A stretch of DNA of 64,000 nucleotides from Companilactobacillus pabuli (GTDB lineage: Bacteria; Bacillota; Bacilli; Lactobacillales; Lactobacillaceae): positions 372,001-436,000 of the forward strand of contig NZ_CP049366.1 of NCBI RefSeq assembly GCF_014058425.1. Reading direction: 5' to 3'. The translations under genes and the position numbers were made by a program. Positions 61,701-64,000 of this stretch are shown piece after piece (within the stretch, counting starts at the first letter, position 1; the number at the start of each line of letters is the position of its first letter). The notes beneath the pieces are model-generated. The model did no database searches. It saw only the letters and a program-made list of their open reading frames with translations, and was not told the DNA's origin.

Positions 61701-64000
61701 GTGGGAAAGATTAAAAATAAATATCTTGTAGCGTTAATTGGCTGGATCATTGTAGTGATAGCGGCGTTAGTAATGATGCCTAATGTTTCTCAATTAGTGA
61801 GAAATAAGGGTAATATTACTTTGCCTAATTATACTGAGAGTCAAAAAGCTTCTAAGATTGAGAAGAAAGCTAACGGAAATAAGTCCGTTATAACTTATAC
61901 TGTCGTCTTTAAAAATGGCAGTGGAGCTAAATTAACTCCAAATCAATCGACGAAAATTGACAATCAATTAAATAAATTGAGCAATGAAAAATCACTGAAA
62001 ATCAAAAAAGTTATGGGTCCAAGTGATAATGCTCAAACAAAGAAACAATTGATTGCTAAGGACAAAACGACTCAATTAGCTCAAGTCACGGTTAAAGATG
62101 ATAATGCTGTTGGGACGCAAGTCAAAAAATTAAAAAATCAATTAAAGATTTCTGGTATTAAAACGTATGTAACTGGTGCGGATGCATTGAATGATGAATT
62201 CTCAACCGTTACAGAAAAGGGGATTCAGAAAACTGAAGTAATCGCGATAATTTTCATCTTTATCGTTTTGATTTTAGTTTTCCGTTCACCAATCGTGCCA
62301 TTGATTTCATTGCTAAACGTTGGTGTGGCCTTTATTACATCGTTAAGCATCGTAATGAATCTTGCAGAAAAGGTGAACTTTCCAATTTCAAACTTTACTC
62401 AAGTATTCTTGGTCGTAGTTTTGTTTGGTATCGGAACAGACTACAATATCTTACTTTATAATTACTTTAAAGGAGCGTTGGCTAGGGGACTGTCGGCTAA
62501 AGAAGCAGCTCATGATGCACAAAAGCATGGTGGCCGAACGATTCTTTATAGTGGGATTTCTGTTTTAATTGGATTCTCTGTTCTTTCACTAGCTAAGTTC
62601 TCCTTCTATCAAAGTGCTGTCGGAGTAGCTATTGGTGTTCTAGTCTTACTAGCTGTCTTGTTGACTTTGAACATGTTCTTTATGCAGACACTTGGTGAGA
62701 AAATGTTCTGGCCAAGTAAGGTTAGTGCTGGTAGTGGTAAGAGTCACATTTGGTATGGATTATCACGTGCAGCTTTAGCATATCCAGTTGTTATTTTGGG
62801 AATTATTGCTGTAGCAGCAGTGCCTTTCTTAGTTAATAGCAGTTCAACATTAAACTTTAATAACGCTGATGAAGTTCCTGATAGTTATCAAGCTAAATAT
62901 GGTTATAAAGTTATTCAAAGCCACTTTAGCAAGGGAATGTCAGCACCAGCAACGATTTATATTCAAAGTAAATCTAAGTTAACATCGCAAGAAAATTTGG
63001 CAGATATTGATAAATTAACTCAATATCTTAAACAAGAACCAGGTGTTAAAACAGTTACTTCAGCTACTCAACCTGGTGGATCTAAGATCAAGAGTATGTA
63101 TTTGAAGAATCAATTGGTAACTATTACTAATGGTTTAAATACTTCAACTAAGGGTCTAGAAAAGATTAAATCCGGTTTGAATTCCGCTAGTTCACAATTG
63201 CAAAGTGCCAATATTAGTGGCAGTGTTTCTCAAGTTCAAGAGTTAGCAGATGGAACTAGTCAATTGCAAGCAGGAGCACAACAGTTATCTAGTGGTATTG
63301 ATCAGTATACTTCTGGTGTTTCAACTGTTAATAACGGCTTACAAAGCGCTAATAGTCAGTTGCCTACATTGAGCAGTGGCGTTTCTACTTTAACAAGTAG
63401 CTCACAACAATTAACATCTGGATTAAGCCAACTACAATCACAAGTTAGTGCCTTATCTGGACAAGCTACGCAATTATTGACCTTACTACAAAGCTCTGGA
63501 CAAGATACTAGTGCCGCAGCTGGTGAGATCAGTCAATTGCAAAGTGCTATTAGTCAATTGAGTAGTGGCTCTAGTGCTGTTTCTAGCGGCATGAGTCAAT
63601 TACAAGGACAAATTCCAACCTTAACATCAGGAATGTCACAATTGGCCAGTGGAACGAATACATTAGTAGCATCTAATTCAACTTTGACTAGTGGCGGACA
63701 AAGCTTAGCTACTGGTTCAGCAACCGTTAATAGTGGTGTTCAACAAATGAATACTCAACTTCAACAAATGAGTTCTCAAGTAACACAATTGGAAGAGGGT
63801 CTAGTTTCTGCTGACAGTGGCTTAGAGACAATTGCCAAAGGTAATACAACCATGAAGACTTATTTGGATGGTCTACGTAAGTCTTATGTTGGTGATACTT
63901 TCTATCTACCTAAAGCAACTATTAAGAGTAAGACCTTTAAACCAGCACTTGATGCTTATATGGATAACAATCGTAAGATTGCTACAATTACATTAGTCTT
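61701..64000 (+). CDS. MMPL (RND-like) family transporter, partial
   Basis: This membrane exporter is visible for 766 codons and runs out of the window. A first transmembrane helix (LVALIGWIIVVIAALVMMP), an extracellular loop, and a TM cluster (~residues 170-340) with the family GIGTDYNILLYNYFKGAL are present. A second extracellular domain is formed by a long Ser/Gln/Leu-rich coiled coil (~500-710, repeating xLxSG/QLxxG units), as in YhgE/Pip-linked and MmpL-type proteins. GTG 61701 is the best start I see but has no good RBS; GTG 61677 is an alternative. Controlled by the divergent tetR, by inference. Confidence 0.88.
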   Translation, partial: MGKIKNKYLVALIGWIIVVIAALVMMPNVSQLVRNKGNITLPNYTESQKASKIEKKANGNKSVITYTVVFKNGSGAKLTPNQSTKIDNQLNKLSNEKSLKIKKVMGPSDNAQTKKQLIAKDKTTQLAQVTVKDDNAVGTQVKKLKNQLKISGIKTYVTGADALNDEFSTVTEKGIQKTEVIAIIFIFIVLILVFRSPIVPLISLLNVGVAFITSLSIVMNLAEKVNFPISNFTQVFLVVVLFGIGTDYNILLYNYFKGALARGLSAKEAAHDAQKHGGRTILYSGISVLIGFSVLSLAKFSFYQSAVGVAIGVLVLLAVLLTLNMFFMQTLGEKMFWPSKVSAGSGKSHIWYGLSRAALAYPVVILGIIAVAAVPFLVNSSSTLNFNNADEVPDSYQAKYGYKVIQSHFSKGMSAPATIYIQSKSKLTSQENLADIDKLTQYLKQEPGVKTVTSATQPGGSKIKSMYLKNQLVTITNGLNTSTKGLEKIKSGLNSASSQLQSANISGSVSQVQELADGTSQLQAGAQQLSSGIDQYTSGVSTVNNGLQSANSQLPTLSSGVSTLTSSSQQLTSGLSQLQSQVSALSGQATQLLTLLQSSGQDTSAAAGEISQLQSAISQLSSGSSAVSSGMSQLQGQIPTLTSGMSQLASGTNTLVASNSTLTSGGQSLATGSATVNSGVQQMNTQLQQMSSQVTQLEEGLVSADSGLETIAKGNTTMKTYLDGLRKSYVGDTFYLPKATIKSKTFKPALDAYMDNNRKIATITLV

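Overview
The window is AT-rich chromosomal DNA of a low-GC Gram-positive bacterium of the Lactobacillaceae. The evidence is the gene content: a sucrose PTS/ScrB/ScrR locus, HPr/EI with cre-like sites, SLAP-type and WxL-type surface proteins, a MucBP protein, an LPXTG-type adhesin, ClpE with a CIRCE operator, a His T-box and sigma-54. The Companilactobacillus group is my best guess, but that is inference. No rRNA, tRNA or CRISPR array was seen.

Layout: 1-3.9 kb, divergent sucrose genes scrA / scrB-scrR with two ScrR-type operators. 3.9-5.3 kb, an IS3-family (IS150-type) element sitting inside the scrR/rlmCD terminator. 5.3-7.6 kb, rlmCD and recX. 7.58-8.08 kb, two inverted copies of a structured intergenic repeat. 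8.2-16.5 kb, an Ntdp-type phosphatase, a LysR regulator, then a MerR-like gene, two aldo/keto reductases, an NmrA-like protein, an amidohydrolase split by an IS200/IS605 tnpB-only element, and two tandem histidine phosphatases. 16.5-20.9 kb (minus strand), a sulfur amino-acid operon (MetA-like acyltransferase, cysK, amino-acid ABC transporter) behind a leader that encodes a small peptide with three consecutive Cys codons and ends in an intrinsic terminator. 21-24.5 kb, a CNNM/CBS transporter and prfC, the latter preceded by a tiny in-frame upstream ORF. 25-36 kb, a cell-surface region (glucosaminidase, WxL/lectin protein, NlpC/P60 protein, two small secreted Cys-containing paralogues, Cna-B adhesin) that also holds brnQ and a second pair of structured repeats. 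36-40 kb, a TetR regulator, rpoN, an AEC transporter and a cadD-arsR metal-resistance pair. 40.2-48.9 kb, hisK and the complete hisZGDBHAFIEC operon under a T-box. 49-54.6 kb, a Pit/DUF47 phosphate pair and surface proteins. 54.7-59.2 kb, clpE and ptsHI. 59.2-60.7 kb, an ISL3-family element in the ptsI terminator. 60.7-64 kb, a TetR regulator divergent from a truncated MMPL transporter.

The strongest candidates for undescribed biology are: (i) the polycysteine leader peptide and attenuator upstream of metA-like/cysK; (ii) a family of four ~165-175 bp intergenic repeats whose long outer stems differ in sequence but still pair (covariation), arranged as the same inverted pair at two loci; (iii) the in-frame mini-ORF that ends 3 nt before prfC, which has no Shine-Dalgarno of its own; (iv) two unrelated IS elements that both inserted into intrinsic-terminator stems.
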